Origin: Alistipes sp.
Lineage (GTDB): Bacteria > Bacteroidota > Bacteroidia > Bacteroidales > Rikenellaceae
Direction of reading: 5' to 3'
NCBI GenBank assembly: GCA_017937125.1
Contig: JAGBEH010000001.1
Span: forward strand, 856,378 to 920,377
DNA length: 64,000 nucleotides
Shown here piece after piece: positions 44,143 to 53,495 of this stretch. The notes below the pieces were generated by a model. The model was not told the DNA's origin, did not search any database, and saw nothing but the letters and a program-made list of their open reading frames with translations. How positions within the stretch are numbered: position 1 is the first letter of the stretch; each line of letters begins with the position of its first letter. Both the position numbers and the translations under genes were made by a program.

Positions 44143-46200
44143 ATGAAACGCATAATACACATATTCGAATACGCCGCCGTCGGGATAATGATTCTCGCGA
44201 CCGGCTGTCAGCGGGATACGGACGAGGAATCCGTACCGAACCGCACCTCCGAGCGCCTTCCGGCAAGCCTTACGCTCACGCTGAACGCCGCCGACATATA
44301 TCGCGCCACCATCGACCCCGAAACGCGCAACCTCACCGCGCCCGACGGCGATATGAGCAAATGGACCAAGGAGGATTCGCTCGCCGACGGCCGCACCATA
44401 CGCCGTCTGACAGTCATGCTCGTGGACTCCATTTCGCAGGAGATGGTCGCCTACCGGCACATCATCTATAACGGCAACGGTATCGACGACCCGAAGCCGA
44501 TACACAAGCCGTTGCTTTGCAGCGACGATTCGCCGGAGGGCGGCAACGGTTTCGTCGGTGCAGACGGTGCCGTCGATGTCAATCTGAGACACAGCGACCG
44601 TGTCCGTCTGACATTCAACTACGATGCTCCGCTGCACGGCAACATCGAACGTCTCAAACACGGAAAATACGCGCTGATAGCCGTCGCCAACTATGCGAGC
44701 CTGCCAAAGAAAGAGGGAGAGGACGAACAGTTGCCCAATCACGATGCCGTGAAGAATGAGAACGGATTTGTAAAGCAGATTCATCTGCTTATCCACAAAT
44801 TCTACGGCGACGACGATTTGAAACTGGATGCGAACCTCTGGAACGAGGAGTTTCTACGTACCCAAGGCAAAGGTATCGAGAAATTCGGAGCCTCGATGGG
44901 CGGATTCTACAACTATGTCCTCGGAGTGGCACCGGACAAAAACGGCAGGCAGCCGTACATCCGCAAGAAATTGGACGAACTGCCGCTGTTCACCGTCGGA
45001 TATATCGACCTGCAACCGGGCAGCAATGTCCTCACCGAACCGATATGGCTCTACCGCACCTACTCGCGCGTGCGCGTCGAGGTGAAGAATTACAGTACGG
45101 AACCGTTGAGTGTCAATTACCTCGAATTCAGCGACAATTTCTCCAAGGACAGCACCTATTTCTGCCGAATGCCGGGCGCATCAAACATTTTCGAGGGGTT
45201 GAACTACAAGACCGGCGCACCCGATGTGAGTTACAGCGAATCGATTATCGCATTCCCGTACTACAACACCAGTGTCAAGGATCCAACTACTCTTACGGAG
45301 AACGACAAGTATTTCATCGTCGCCGACACCGACACATCCCGCGACGAAATCGGCAAGCCTCAACAGACCATAAAGACAGGTCAGACGGCAGCCATATTCG
45401 ACGCCTATATCTCGGCATCGCGCGACGACGAAGGCAAAAAATACAGATACACGATCGAAGTCGAGTACAAAGGTCTTGCCGGATATACCACCTGCACTAT
45501 CGACGAGAAAGCCTCGGCAATATCGTACAGCGACACGTTCGACGGCAAATACTTTCTGATAAAAACGCAAAATTATGACCGCTGGGTCTATGCGACCGAC
45601 AACGCATTCGTCCACGCAGGCAATATGTCGTATGCGGATCTGAGAAAGCATATCCTCGAAAACAAAGATTACAGTTACGTTTGGATGATAGAGAAGGTCG
45701 ATGGCGAAAACCTGTATTACCTGCGCAATGCCGAAGGATATTATATCAACAACCTGTCGGCGGCACAAGCCGAAGGCCAGAATAAAGATGTCCTTACGAC
45801 GGGCAACATTAAAACCGAAGCGGAGCGTTTCACCGTTTCGCCGACGCGTAATTGGTTGGGAACCGATTATTTCAGGCTTCAGGGCAACAGCAACTCCCGA
45901 TATCTCTACAATAACGACTCCGACTACATAACGCATTATAATAACAGAAACAACAGCTCCGTTCGGTTCGAACTCTATCCGGTCGATTTCAAGGAGGGGG
46001 CGAAAACCCTCCTGCGTAAGGAGATAGTATTGCAGACCATCGACAACGAGACTTCGGCCGTAAGCGACGTGCGCGAAATACGCCGCAACGACTTCGTCCG
46101 CATCCTCGTAGAGGTGTCGTACAACCCCGACAGAGGCGACTTCGAATTCGAGGTGCAGCCGTGGAATCGCGTAGATGTCGATGACATAACATTCAATTGA
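44143..46200 (+). CDS. Large fimbrial lipoprotein with a beta-trefoil-like insert
   Basis: 685 residues. Lipoprotein signal 'GIMILATGCQRD' (Cys about residue 24). The N-terminal two thirds has Mfa2-like features ('RRLTVMLVDSISQEMVAYRHIIYNG', 'VRLTFNYDAPLHG', 'KYALIAVANYA'). Residues ~463-616 ('DGKYFLIKTQNYDRWVYATD', 'YYLRNAEGYYINNLS', 'FRLQGNSNSRYLYNND') look like a ricin-type beta-trefoil, which often binds sugars; the call is from repeat rhythm, not from a confirmed profile hit. The C-terminus ('RNDFVRILVEVSYNPDRGDFEFEVQPW') is the pilin-type closing strand. It lies within the pilus operon, one base after the previous stop. Confidence 0.75.
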   Translation: MKRIIHIFEYAAVGIMILATGCQRDTDEESVPNRTSERLPASLTLTLNAADIYRATIDPETRNLTAPDGDMSKWTKEDSLADGRTIRRLTVMLVDSISQEMVAYRHIIYNGNGIDDPKPIHKPLLCSDDSPEGGNGFVGADGAVDVNLRHSDRVRLTFNYDAPLHGNIERLKHGKYALIAVANYASLPKKEGEDEQLPNHDAVKNENGFVKQIHLLIHKFYGDDDLKLDANLWNEEFLRTQGKGIEKFGASMGGFYNYVLGVAPDKNGRQPYIRKKLDELPLFTVGYIDLQPGSNVLTEPIWLYRTYSRVRVEVKNYSTEPLSVNYLEFSDNFSKDSTYFCRMPGASNIFEGLNYKTGAPDVSYSESIIAFPYYNTSVKDPTTLTENDKYFIVADTDTSRDEIGKPQQTIKTGQTAAIFDAYISASRDDEGKKYRYTIEVEYKGLAGYTTCTIDEKASAISYSDTFDGKYFLIKTQNYDRWVYATDNAFVHAGNMSYADLRKHILENKDYSYVWMIEKVDGENLYYLRNAEGYYINNLSAAQAEGQNKDVLTTGNIKTEAERFTVSPTRNWLGTDYFRLQGNSNSRYLYNNDSDYITHYNNRNNSSVRFELYPVDFKEGAKTLLRKEIVLQTIDNETSAVSDVREIRRNDFVRILVEVSYNPDRGDFEFEVQPWNRVDVDDITFN

Positions 46201-46210
46201 TTGCCCTAAT

Positions 46211-49200
46211 ATGAAAAACAGACTGATATCGCTTTTGGCTCTCGTACTCGCGCTCGCCGCAGGATGCACACGCGACGAAACGGCCGACATTCATTCGGCA
46301 GGCAGCGGCGAAACATGGATAACGCTCGACTTCGGAAACGATTCCTACGAACGGGTAACCGTCAATACGCGTGCGGTGCTGGACGAGACCGCCGAATCGC
46401 GCGTGATGAATCTGTATGTCTTCATCTTCGACGGTGGCGGCAACCGTATATACGGCCACTATTTCGATTACGGCACCCTTTCGACCGACGAACAGACGGT
46501 AAAAGCAGCCCAGACCGAATGTTGGTACGTAGCGAATGCCGTAGCCGGCAAAGGCGACTTTACGCACGGCCGTATTAGGGCACGTGTTCCGCTTCTCGAC
46601 GGCGGCGGAGAAATACACATCATCGCCAATATCGATGCCGATATGGTCAATATATCGCCCGAGCAGTTGAACTTCATCCATACGAAAAGCGATTTGCTCG
46701 AACTGACCGCCTCGCTCAATCAGCTGATCACCTCGCGCAACGGCTATTTTCCGATGAGCGGTTCGAAAGGAGGCATAGCCATTGCGAAAACGGGCATAAC
46801 CTCCGACGACAGCACATCGGTGAAAGTTCCGCTTTATCGTCTCGACGCCCGCGTCGAGGTCAATATAAAAATCGACAAAGGCTCATCGACATCCACCGAC
46901 ATCGAATACGATGCCGACGGAGACGGGACGACCTCGACAGCCGTGCGTACGCAGAAAATAACGGGATTCCGCCCCGAATCGTGGCAGGTCGTCAATCTGC
47001 CGCGCGGCTGCTTCCTCTCCGAAAGGAAGAAGAGCTCCGCCGCCGACAAGGATTCGTTCGATGCGCCGACAGGCTATTTCGACAGCGAGGAGGTGAATTT
47101 CGAGCAAATATCCGACGAATCCTCGGGTTTCGCATTCTATATGCTCGAAAACAGACCTAACGGGAAAAAGCCTGCGGGCAACTTCAACGGCCGCGACCTG
47201 CGATGCAAGGATGCGTCGGGGGCCTACGACAACAGCAACGGAATGTGGGCCAACGCGCCCGAGGAGGGGACCTACCTTATAATCAAAGGCGAGGTCGTTA
47301 TGGACGTGAACGTATCGTCGGAGGCCAAGGAGCAGAAACTCAATGCCGCCGTGACCTACTACATCCATCTGGGCGACTTCAGCGCCAAGACGGGCAATGT
47401 GGACAACTACGACATCGAACGAAATACCCGATACACCTACAACATAACCATAAAGGGAGTAGACCGCATTCAGGCCGAGGTCGAAAAGGGAGAGGAGAAA
47501 GAGCCCGCAGCTACGGGACACGTATATATAGCCAAGGAATCGATATACACCTTCGATGCCCATTACGGGCAGCGTGCATTTGCGTTCGACGAGGCTTTCA
47601 TCACGCCTGCGACGGTGACATGGTACGTAAAAACGCCGTTCGGACGCGAGGGCACTCCCGAAATCGTGGGCGGCGTGGAGGTGCCGAACGGTCTCGACTA
47701 CGATTGGGTGCATTTTCTCGTAAACGACCACGCGGATGCCGATAATCCAGCCTCGCCGTACTCCAAGGTTCAGAAACGCTACTCACCGTCGGCGATGAAC
47801 GTCATCGACTTCGTGGCCTACATCAAGGATCAGAAGCGGCGGTTCGACGAACGCAGGAAGGAGCATCCCGACGACCCTGCACAATGGACCGCAGGCAACG
47901 ATTTCCGAGCTGAGACCGACACGAGTTATCCGGACGGGCTGCAAACGCGCTATCGCATCTGGATAACGGCATTCGTAGACGAATACTATTACGAGGAGGA
48001 TCCCATATCGGGCGAAAAAAGTCCGTCGCTATGGAAACGGTTCGTCAATCGGCCGAACCGTATGATGCACCTGCTATGCGACACGAACTTCAGCGCCGAC
48101 CGCGAAAGTTCGACGACGGGCAGTGTCGTAACTATTCGCCAGCGCGCAATCCAGTCGATATTCGATCCCGACGCACCGATTACGAGCGCCTGGGGTGTCG
48201 AGACGGTCGATGAGGCGGGCGACACACTGTGGTTCTACGACGACAGGGAGACGACAGGCAGCCCGTCATCCTATATGGGCAACACCGACTACGGCAACGA
48301 TTCGGAAAGCAACGGCCTTTACAACTCCGCCTGTCTGTGGGAACTGTCCGACGGCAAGAGCTTCACCACAGGCAAGCGTTGGGCGGATTTTCTCGATTTC
48401 GACCGCGAGAACGACCACGAATTAGGATTTCTCAAGGACGATGCAGACGCCCACACGCTCCGCACTGCGCGTTATACCTGTATGATGCGCAACCGCGACA
48501 ACAACGGCGACGGTATCATCGACGCTTCCGAATTGAGATGGTATATGGCTTCCGTTCGGCAGTTGATGAATCTCTATATCGGCCAGACAGGCATATCTGG
48601 CGATGCGATCCTCTATCCGCAAAGTCGCGGAGCGCTTTATCACAGCCTCGGCGACAAGGCCGATGCCGACGGATTCTACCCCTGGCGCAGCCATATCATC
48701 AGCAGCACCAAGAAAAGCGGCTCCCTGCACCCCGCGATTCTTTGGGCGGAAGAAGGTCTTTCGACAAGCGCCTACAAAGAACCTGAAGTCTGGAAACAAT
48801 CGGGAAGATATTCGGTACGATGCGTGCGCAATCTCGGCAATGATCCGCAAAGCGAGACGGCGGCACAGGCGGCCGTCACCAATCCGACGCAGCATTTCAA
48901 CCCCGTTCTTACGGTTACGGGTCCGGGGATAGGCGACAATACGGAAAACGTTACTGCGGATGGAGTATACAGGTTCGACCTCTCCAATATGAACCGCAAA
49001 TCGGTACGATTCTACACCACCAAAGAACTCGAAATATCCGACGAATACTCCGAAATGGCCCGTCCGTATCTGGGATTCGAAACGGGACCTTTGGTCGAGA
49101 CCGATTATTCGTACGACGAAATGAGCGCTATGTTGCAAAGCGGAAAGTCTCCGTGCCCCGACGGTTACCGAGTACCCAATGTACGCGAGCTGTCTCTGAT

Positions 49201-49357
49201 GTCGGAATACATACCGTCCGGATGGTGGTCGGGCTACATTTACTGTTCGAATTATTATTCCATCGAACCACAAAAGCACTGGGAAGCGACTTTCAGGCAC
49301 AACACTCTCGCGCCGCAATCAGGTACGCGCATCCGCTGCGTTCGGGATATTCGCTGA
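46211..49357 (+). CDS. DUF4906-type large pilus protein (tip/adhesin candidate)
   Basis: 1048 residues, the largest and last gene of the operon. Lipoprotein signal 'ALVLALAAGCTRDE' (Cys about residue 19). The N-terminal pilin-like part has 'VMNLYVFIFDGGGNRIYGHYF' and 'GEIHIIANIDAD', 'VPLYRLDARVEVNIKI' as in DUF4906 proteins. The C-terminal ~250 residues ('DGIIDASELRWYMASVRQLMNLYIG', 'CPDGYRVPNVRELSLMSEYI', 'YSIEPQKHWEATFRHNTLAPQSGTRIRCVRDIR') resemble FISUMP/C-type-lectin-like ends common on Bacteroidales tip adhesins. The ligand is unknown. Confidence 0.82.
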   Translation: MKNRLISLLALVLALAAGCTRDETADIHSAGSGETWITLDFGNDSYERVTVNTRAVLDETAESRVMNLYVFIFDGGGNRIYGHYFDYGTLSTDEQTVKAAQTECWYVANAVAGKGDFTHGRIRARVPLLDGGGEIHIIANIDADMVNISPEQLNFIHTKSDLLELTASLNQLITSRNGYFPMSGSKGGIAIAKTGITSDDSTSVKVPLYRLDARVEVNIKIDKGSSTSTDIEYDADGDGTTSTAVRTQKITGFRPESWQVVNLPRGCFLSERKKSSAADKDSFDAPTGYFDSEEVNFEQISDESSGFAFYMLENRPNGKKPAGNFNGRDLRCKDASGAYDNSNGMWANAPEEGTYLIIKGEVVMDVNVSSEAKEQKLNAAVTYYIHLGDFSAKTGNVDNYDIERNTRYTYNITIKGVDRIQAEVEKGEEKEPAATGHVYIAKESIYTFDAHYGQRAFAFDEAFITPATVTWYVKTPFGREGTPEIVGGVEVPNGLDYDWVHFLVNDHADADNPASPYSKVQKRYSPSAMNVIDFVAYIKDQKRRFDERRKEHPDDPAQWTAGNDFRAETDTSYPDGLQTRYRIWITAFVDEYYYEEDPISGEKSPSLWKRFVNRPNRMMHLLCDTNFSADRESSTTGSVVTIRQRAIQSIFDPDAPITSAWGVETVDEAGDTLWFYDDRETTGSPSSYMGNTDYGNDSESNGLYNSACLWELSDGKSFTTGKRWADFLDFDRENDHELGFLKDDADAHTLRTARYTCMMRNRDNNGDGIIDASELRWYMASVRQLMNLYIGQTGISGDAILYPQSRGALYHSLGDKADADGFYPWRSHIISSTKKSGSLHPAILWAEEGLSTSAYKEPEVWKQSGRYSVRCVRNLGNDPQSETAAQAAVTNPTQHFNPVLTVTGPGIGDNTENVTADGVYRFDLSNMNRKSVRFYTTKELEISDEYSEMARPYLGFETGPLVETDYSYDEMSAMLQSGKSPCPDGYRVPNVRELSLMSEYIPSGWWSGYIYCSNYYSIEPQKHWEATFRHNTLAPQSGTRIRCVRDIR

Positions 49358-49476
49358 CGCCGACAAGACGTTTTTCCGTACGGTTGCGAACGGATGCCTA
49401 AACTCCGCGACGGAGAGTCGCTCCGTTCCGACCACCGTACAAAATATGCAAGCGGAATAAACAGTCTTTCGCTACC

Positions 49477-50625
49477 CTACTTTATTGCGCCCATACGCTT
49501 GCTGTAATATACATCGGCGAGGTATTTCGCATCGGAAGACGCATAACGTCTACCATCGAGGCCCTTATATGGCAGATAAGGTTCCTGATTCGAACTCGAT
49601 TGTATCGTCGGGGCATATTTGCCGCTTAACATACCTATTACCGAACCGACGATCAGGATCTGCAAAATCATCTTGAACAATAACACCAACAATCCCCAGA
49701 CTGCTATGAGCGAGCCGATGACATACACCACGCTAAAGACCGTAAACAGTGTACCACAGATTTTACCAAGCGACCTGACATTATTTCTCAGCGACCAGAA
49801 GAAGCCGACACACACACAGCCGAGCAGGGCGACCGCGCAAATTATATTGTTGGGCGTACCGCGAATGCCGAACACGGGCAGGAGAAAACCGAGGGCGACC
49901 ACGACCGGAATAGCGATGCCCATACCGATCGCCATCGGCTTGACCGACAATTTAATGTCGGAATCATGGCCGAGCAGCAGAGTTTCGTAGAACTTGACAC
50001 TCAAAATCTGAAAAGCCACGAAAATCATAAAGGGAATCGCACGAAGCAGCGACCCGAAAAACCCGAATGTGTCGCTGTCGCACCACCAGAACACATCCTT
50101 GCCGAGTGTCGAATATGCCCATATTTCGAACAGCGAAGCGCCGAGAATACATATAGGAATTATTCTGAGTGCCGCTCCACGCATCGCATCTATTCTCAGC
50201 CCGCCGAATGCAAAGACCATAGCAACCGCGAACAGCAAAGCAATTATGGCGAAGGGTGTATAAGTGCCGAACCATTTCCCGACCCATGAGTGCTGGACAC
50301 GGTCGCGGGTATCGCCGAAAATGTCCTCGACACCCTCGGGGTTGTCATCGCTGAAGAGCAGATTGCCGGCATCAACGGCATACGGCTTACCGTCGATGCG
50401 AGTCAGTCCGTAATGTTCGGATCCCGAAAGCGTGCGCTCTATCTTCACGGTCTTACCCATAGGGAGTTTGAAAGCCTCGGTCCCGCACACTTCGGAACCG
50501 TCTTTTGCGACTATGATTTCATAAACACAGGCCGAATCGGCCAAATTATGGTCGAGCACATAGCGCTGGGCAGCGGCGAATTGCGGGAAAAGCAGTATCA
50601 GGCAAATAAGAAGTCGTTTGGGCAT
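49477..50625 (-). CDS. Hypothetical membrane protein with secreted N-terminal domain
   Basis: 382 residues; I do not recognise the family. A signal peptide ('LLICLILLFPQFAAAQ') is followed by ~90 residues that may lie in the periplasm ('KLPMGKTVKIERTLSGSEHYGLTRIDGKPYAVDAGNLLFSDDNPEGVEDIFGD'). Then come about seven or eight membrane helices between residues 120 and 335, and a C-terminal tail with Tyr-rich 'EPYLPYKGLDGRRYASSDAKYLADVYYSKRMG'. The GC-rich base use matches the core chromosome, so it is the last core gene before the AT-rich island. It has its own well-formed promoter. Confidence 0.75.
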   Translation of the reverse strand: MPKRLLICLILLFPQFAAAQRYVLDHNLADSACVYEIIVAKDGSEVCGTEAFKLPMGKTVKIERTLSGSEHYGLTRIDGKPYAVDAGNLLFSDDNPEGVEDIFGDTRDRVQHSWVGKWFGTYTPFAIIALLFAVAMVFAFGGLRIDAMRGAALRIIPICILGASLFEIWAYSTLGKDVFWWCDSDTFGFFGSLLRAIPFMIFVAFQILSVKFYETLLLGHDSDIKLSVKPMAIGMGIAIPVVVALGFLLPVFGIRGTPNNIICAVALLGCVCVGFFWSLRNNVRSLGKICGTLFTVFSVVYVIGSLIAVWGLLVLLFKMILQILIVGSVIGMLSGKYAPTIQSSSNQEPYLPYKGLDGRRYASSDAKYLADVYYSKRMGAIK

Positions 50626-50653
50626 AGGGCAATCGTTATAAAGTTTATATCGG

Positions 50654-50684
50654 CAAAGTTATACATTTCCAGCGGTATTTCAAA
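50654..50684 (-). promoter_or_regulatory. Predicted promoter of the membrane-protein gene
   Basis: On the minus strand TTTG (50684-50681) and TAACTTTG (50661-50654) are 19 nt apart, close to the ideal Bacteroidetes spacing, ~30 bases before the start codon. Confidence 0.6.
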
Positions 50685-50818
50685 GCGACGGCAAAACGAC
50701 GAGCACGGATGCCCCGCCGTAATCGAAACAGGAGCATTGAAAAGGCTGCCGACAAAGGCTCCATATGTGCACAATCAACAACTTGACAGGATGATTTATT
50801 TTGAGGTGCAAGAATACG

Positions 50819-50862
50819 AACGGCGATCGACAAGTTCGTTTTTTCGCTTGTCGATCGCCGTT
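50819..50862. repeat. Inverted repeat (16-bp arms) near the island edge
   Basis: Arms AACGGCGATCGACAAG and CTTGTCGATCGCCGTT with a 12-base T-rich loop. It lies just before the composition shift. No gene ends next to it on either strand within 100 bases, so it may be a leftover terminator. Confidence 0.75.
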
Positions 50863-50922
50863 TCAATCCGTTATACTCTAAACCGAGCCTGTTTTCAATC
50901 AATATTCCTAATTATTTTTAAT

Positions 50923-50950
50923 AATTTTATCCAAACAAACCGCATCATCT
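50923..50950 (+). repeat. Island repeat, partial copy D (left boundary)
   Basis: Shares AAACAAACCGCA and flanking AATTTT with full repeat copies at 51924 and 53348. It is at the point where DNA becomes AT-rich, so it may mark the insertion edge. Confidence 0.4.
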
Positions 50951-51029
50951 AATAACATATTAGACCAATAAATCAACATCTATCTAATATATAGATTAAA
51001 ATAATTGTCCTTAATTGGAAAATATTTTA

Positions 51030-51037
51030 TATATTTG
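51030..51037 (+). promoter_or_regulatory. Predicted -7 promoter box of the island lipoprotein
   Basis: TATATTTG, 51 bases before ATG 51089, with TTG at 51005-51007 as a possible -33 element (22-nt spacing). Confidence 0.4.
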
Positions 51038-51088
51038 TTAATCATCATATATGATATAACCCAAATTAATAGAATAATGCTTTCCCCT

Positions 51089-51682
51089 ATGAAACGAGTA
51101 ACAGCCATTATGTTTTGTGTATTAATTCTTTCATCTTGCAGTAGTCATAAAATAAGAGTCGTATCTTCCGAAAGAATTAAAACTAACATCGTCGGAATCG
51201 AACTATGTTCGAATCAAAATGAAACCGGCATTGAAAAAGCTCTTTCAAGAGAATTTCCAGACAAATTATTTATGGTAACTACTCAAATCGATGGAAAGGG
51301 TAAAGCTATTAGGGCGTTCTCGCTATTAGATCAAACATTCGCTTTTGCTAATTTATCGTGGACATATGTAGAAGTAGATTTGAACGAGAAATCACAAGTA
51401 TATTGCATTGCAATTATAGGTTCCTATGAGAGCGTTGAAAATGCAAAGAAACAATATGATTTAGTCGTTTCAACATATACTGAAAAATACGGTAAGGGCA
51501 ATTACGACCAAAATTCATCTGATTCAGAAACTGTATTTTGGACTGATGATGTAAATTCAGTAGGTGTACAATACGAGAAATCTGCGGCCATTAATGGATC
51601 TGACAGAAGTTTTTGTACACTATATTATACCAATATAGCATTGTTAGATAAATTCGAAAAATACAACACTCCTGACATTTAA
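51089..51682 (+). CDS. Hypothetical lipoprotein of the AT-rich island
   Basis: 197 residues from ATG 51089 (ATG 51077 possible). 'AIMFCVLILSSCSSHK' is a lipoprotein signal with Cys at about residue 16. The mature part is mixed alpha/beta with no motif I recognise ('GIELCSNQNETGIEKALSREFPDKLFMVTTQID', 'WTYVEVDLNEKSQVYCIAIIGSYESVENAKKQYD'). Codon use is AT-rich, unlike the core genes to the left. It is oriented opposite to the kinase and McrBC genes. Confidence 0.7.
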   Translation: MKRVTAIMFCVLILSSCSSHKIRVVSSERIKTNIVGIELCSNQNETGIEKALSREFPDKLFMVTTQIDGKGKAIRAFSLLDQTFAFANLSWTYVEVDLNEKSQVYCIAIIGSYESVENAKKQYDLVVSTYTEKYGKGNYDQNSSDSETVFWTDDVNSVGVQYEKSAAINGSDRSFCTLYYTNIALLDKFEKYNTPDI

Positions 51683-51746
51683 CATATCAGTCAGACATTA
51701 AATTCCGAGAGATAGACAAACTCCGATTTTGGGAGGAAAAAACCTC

Positions 51747-51772
51747 AATTTAGGCAAATAAACCACGCCCTC
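51747..51772 (+). repeat. Island repeat, partial copy C
   Basis: AATTT..GCAAATAAACCACGCC matches the first half of copy A with three to four differences over 26 bases. It lies after the lipoprotein gene. Confidence 0.45.
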
Positions 51773-51786
51773 CCACACCATAAAAC

Positions 51787-51827
51787 ACCAGCGCGATAAA
51801 CATTTTTTTATTGTTTATCGCGCTGGT
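51787..51827. terminator. Bidirectional intrinsic terminator
   Basis: Arms ACCAGCGCGATAAACA and TGTTTATCGCGCTGGT around a T7-containing loop. It lies between the convergent lipoprotein and kinase genes. The remaining ~320-base gap holds repeats C and A and otherwise AT-rich DNA. Confidence 0.75.
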
Positions 51828-51923
51828 ATTCAGCTATTTAACCTATCTGAAGACTATTAATATTCCTCCTCATTGAAGAAATTTATCTACATTGATTATC
51901 AATATATTAACTATATTTCAATG

Positions 51924-51976
51924 AAATTTGCGCAAACAAACCACGCCATCAGAGACGGTCTGAGGCGATAGGAGGA
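51924..51976 (+). repeat. Island repeat, full copy A (53 bp)
   Basis: 53 bp from AAATTTGCGCAAACAAACC to GATAGGAGGA, with about six mismatches to copy B at 53348. It lies ~30 bases beyond the 3' end of the kinase gene. Confidence 0.85.
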
Positions 51977-52003
51977 TTTTGTGGACAAACAAAACTTTTA
52001 AGA

Positions 52004-53293
52004 TTAAGATGCAATCAATCTAGTTATTATTTCATTAAACTTATTATTAGAATCGAGATGTAATGCAATCTCTTTTAACTGAGATTTTTGGTTGAAAACG
52101 AATAAACGATAATGCTCAGGATCTTTAGATATTAGAATATTTAGCATGCATGCAATGCCATTCATACTCGGCCATCTATTATATTTTATAGATAAATTTA
52201 ACAAAAATGATATTAACTGCTGATTAATTGCAATATCAGAGTTTATTGATATTACACAATGTGCAAATTTTACAAATTGATCAATATCTTCAAATTGAAT
52301 ATAATCGGAAGGGTTGCCGATGCATTCGATAAAATGAGTAATGAGAGCATAAATATAATCCTTTTTGTATTTTAACATTCCTATTAATTCCTCTTTTTTA
52401 ATACTACGCAAGGATTCTCCCCATTTCACGGATTCATCAGACAATGAGTTAAAATGTTTATATAATTCTTCATTAAATAATTCTGATCCAGGCAGAAAAC
52501 TTGACCGAATATCTTCTATAGATTTTGGGAGATTATCAATCGCTTCCAAGGCACTTTTATATGAGTATAATGCCTCGATAATTGGTTGTATTGATTGATA
52601 CCGTTCTTCAGGATTCTCTCTAGTCGCTTTTTCTACGATTGTAGCTATTGGAGATGGCACTCGATTTAGTCTTACATTGCTAACATCTCCGCCACTGCTA
52701 AACAAAAAATATATTGTTTTCCCTAACATATAGATATCACCCTCAATAGTTCCTTCTTTAAATCCACCATTTGCATATTCTGGAGGGATAAACCCTTGTG
52801 TTCCAGCCGCTAAAGATGTATCAGTGAGTGTCGTAGAATCTCGTTGCGAAAAACGAGACAAACCGAAATCTGCGATTTTAACAATACCGTCTTTTATAAG
52901 AATATTTTGTGGTTTTATATCTCGATGTCTAACGCCCTTACTATGCATAAAAGCTATACCCTCACAGAACTGTAATGCTAATTCTATTTTTTTGTGTACT
53001 TCATAAGATATAGTATCCACTAATGATTTACCACAAGAAGGCATAACATAATAAGGGCAGTCTTCATCATAATGTTCTTCCAATACCTCAATAATAAATA
53101 TATGCTTTAATGAACGTAAAACACGCATTTCCCGTTGAAATAATTTACGGGATTCTTTATTTGCACCGTCTTTTAGACGTTTAATAACAAATCTTATTGA
53201 TGCTCCGTCAATAGTCACTCGATACACCTCAGACATTCCACCATGTAGAACCTCTGTAATGATATACTTCCCTATATGTTCACCTATTTCCAT
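52004..53293 (-). CDS. Serine/threonine protein kinase (Hanks type) with unknown C-terminal region
   Basis: 429 residues. The kinase domain is residues ~8-270: glycine loop 'VLHGGMSEVYRV' (15-26), Lys38 in 'FVIKRL', catalytic 'HRDIKPQN' (123-130), 'DFG' (142-144) and 'PPEYANGG' in place of APE. The following ~160 residues are helical, without membrane segment or PASTA repeats, so it is cytosolic. Related soluble kinases occur in bacterial defence islands; this location between McrBC and an island repeat supports such a role but does not prove it. AT-rich. Confidence 0.88.
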   Translation of the reverse strand: MEIGEHIGKYIITEVLHGGMSEVYRVTIDGASIRFVIKRLKDGANKESRKLFQREMRVLRSLKHIFIIEVLEEHYDEDCPYYVMPSCGKSLVDTISYEVHKKIELALQFCEGIAFMHSKGVRHRDIKPQNILIKDGIVKIADFGLSRFSQRDSTTLTDTSLAAGTQGFIPPEYANGGFKEGTIEGDIYMLGKTIYFLFSSGGDVSNVRLNRVPSPIATIVEKATRENPEERYQSIQPIIEALYSYKSALEAIDNLPKSIEDIRSSFLPGSELFNEELYKHFNSLSDESVKWGESLRSIKKEELIGMLKYKKDYIYALITHFIECIGNPSDYIQFEDIDQFVKFAHCVISINSDIAINQQLISFLLNLSIKYNRWPSMNGIACMLNILISKDPEHYRLFVFNQKSQLKEIALHLDSNNKFNEIITRLIAS

Positions 53294-53347
53294 ATGTTAA
53301 ACTTTATTTCATTTATCTGTTTTGGTTATCAATAATTATAGTTAATA

Positions 53348-53400
53348 AAATTTGCACAAACAAACCGCACCGTCTGAGACGGTCTGAGGCGATGGGAGGA
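53348..53400 (+). repeat. Island repeat, full copy B (53 bp)
   Basis: 53 bp from AAATTTGCACAAACAAACC to GATGGGAGGA, about 89% identical to copy A. It contains ACCGTCT-G-AGACGGT, a 7-bp inverted repeat with one-base spacer. It lies between the McrC 3' end and the kinase start, so A and B flank the kinase gene as direct repeats. Confidence 0.85.
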
Positions 53401-53495
53401 AAAACAAATAGTCAAAGATATAAGATTAGGTATGACATAGGATGATCTTTGACAAAGGCAACAATATTACTTTCAATAAAGCATAAAACCGTAAT

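Noticed and set aside
50819-50862. Inverted repeat as a transposon end
   Set aside because: No transposase or target duplication is visible; a hairpin or old terminator is the simpler reading.
51747-53400. CRISPR array from the repeated island sequences
   Set aside because: Copies are too few, divergent and separated by whole genes; no cas genes.
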